From assembly GCA_020536535.1 (NCBI GenBank), contig JAHLWZ010001082.1, positions 1 through 20,865 of the forward strand: 20,865 nt of DNA. Reading direction: 5' to 3'. This DNA is from Pelomyxa schiedti (taxonomy: Eukaryota > Evosea > Pelobiontida > Pelomyxidae). Numbering within the stretch: position 1 is the first letter of the stretch; each line of letters begins with the position of its first letter. Shown in pieces: positions 20,082 to 20,865 of this stretch. The position numbers and the translations under genes were made by a program. The notes beneath the pieces are model-generated. The model searched no databases. It worked only from the letters and a program-made list of their open reading frames with translations, and was not told where the DNA came from.

Positions 20082-20088
20082 TATAAAG
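20082..20088 (+). promoter_or_regulatory. Candidate TATA box (TATAAAG)
   Basis: TATAAAG lies 89 nt upstream of the transporter ATG at 20177. With a start site about 25-30 nt downstream it would leave a 5' UTR of roughly 65 nt. It is the clearest TATA-like element in the window outside AT-rich introns. Confidence 0.4.
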
Positions 20089-20176
20089 CGATGGGAACAC
20101 GCGAATTTTACATTCCCAGCTTCACTTCAGCATAACAACACAAGGGTTCGACAAAAACACTATCATTCACTTCCAC

Positions 20177-20865
20177 ATGCACTCTCGTACTGGGGCAATT
20201 GTGATTCAGAAGAACTGGACAAAGTACCCAATAGAGAATGAGGTTCTGCTCTCGTGCTACAATGTTTACAGGATAATCAGTATTGACTCATCAATCACAT
20301 CCATTAAGGGTTCAGTTATGATCAGCGCGGAAATAATCAACAGGCAAACATCAGCAAGCTTTGTGATAGCATCCTCACTGTTCCTTGGCGGATTCAGCCA
20401 GTTGGTGGCTTCAGTGATGGAATTTGTCAAAGGAAACACACAATGCGGTCACATTTGGAGTATTTGCTGGATTCTGGTTTGTCATTGGCGGGTTCCCTCT
20501 GATAGTGGCTGGTAAGGCTGTTTCTGAGGCTGTTGGTCCTGGAACAATGGCACTGTTCTTCTTGTTGTGGGCCATTCTCGCTGGTGGGCTTTATTTGGGG
20601 GTTGTCAGGCACAGTGTGGAGAAAAACTTTCTATGGCTGAGCATTGTAATTACATTCATTCTGGTGGCTGTCGCCTATCTGCTTTTCCAGATAAGGTACT
20701 GCCTCTTCTGCAAACCAATCCAAGTTTGACAATACAAAAGCTCCGTGAAAGCAGGAAGCGCTGTGCTTCAAGTGGCAGGGTACTTTGGTATTGTCTCAGG
20801 TTTATCTGCAATTTATGTTGGCTTTGCAGAAGTGAATGGGTGGCCTCAGCTTCAATGGTGGCCAA
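20177..20865 (+). CDS. Acetate uptake transporter family (GPR1/FUN34/SatP) protein, partial, one frame break
   Basis: Starting at ATG 20177, the frame gives a membrane segment SFVIASSLFLGGFSQLVASV and EFVKGNT, the family's GG.AQ...E..KGNT signature. Homology then continues one frame later (from 20442): AVTFGVFAGFWFVIGGF, PGTMALFFLLWAILAGGLYL and FLWLSIVITFILVAVAYLL. After a 45-nt intron (20696-20740) come AGYFGIVSGLSAIYVGFAEV and the right edge, so only the last residues are missing. These proteins carry acetate and other short monocarboxylates across membranes with six helices. The first helix is not obvious, so an intron may hide between 20220 and 20310. The +1 shift at 20441 lies in a CACACA tract. 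Confidence 0.78.

Overview
This looks like a compact nuclear genome fragment from a free-living protist. Three things show that it is eukaryotic: dense, short GT-AG introns (mostly 34-60 nt), a recognisable U1 spliceosomal RNA gene, and eukaryotic families (Rab and Ras GTPases, F-box, ankyrin, leucine-rich repeat and ubiquitin-like proteins). An amoeba-like lineage would fit, but I cannot fix the taxon. Most genes are split into many small exons, so simple open reading frames show only fragments. I rebuilt the genes by joining fragments at GT...AG sites where the reading frame and the family homology both continue. For each full model the exon lengths add up to an unbroken frame. No transcript was available, so every splice site is a prediction.

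Layout, left to right. Minus strand: an Ala/Thr-rich zinc-finger protein running off the left edge (339 to <29), a small F-box/Cys-rich protein (1302-679) and an ankyrin-repeat protein (2786-1368); the last two may be one gene. Plus strand: a very large 29-exon gene (2973-9359) for a bacterial-type VIT-vWA-TPR-DUF2135 protein with a long disordered PGYPPP/Ser-Asp insert. Then plus strand: a second F-box protein (9456-10754) and an eight-exon Rab11-like GTPase (10919-11950). Minus strand: a ten-exon leucine-rich-repeat/Ras fusion (14311-12031) with altered nucleotide-binding motifs. Plus strand: a prokaryote-type M20 aminoacyl-histidine dipeptidase in 13 exons (14529-16955).

The right end is more mixed. 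It has a poorly understood minus-strand protein (17734-17120) back to back with an intronless HExxH metallopeptidase-like gene (17973-18935), the U1 snRNA gene on the minus strand (19329-19167), a ubiquitin-like gene needing two +1 frame changes (19711-19934), and an acetate-transporter-family gene (20177 to the right edge) needing one more.

The genes do not form one pathway. They fall into themes: ubiquitin-linked turnover (two F-box proteins, one ubiquitin-like protein), small-GTPase signalling and membrane traffic (Rab, LRR-Ras), and genes of bacterial type (PepD, VIT-vWA-DUF2135, acetate transporter, possibly the metallopeptidase) that have been taken into the eukaryotic intron landscape to different degrees. 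The strongest leads are the LRR-Ras fusion with a changed P-loop and G4 motif, the 29-exon VIT-vWA-DUF2135 protein, the U1 gene, and the very small introns and exons.
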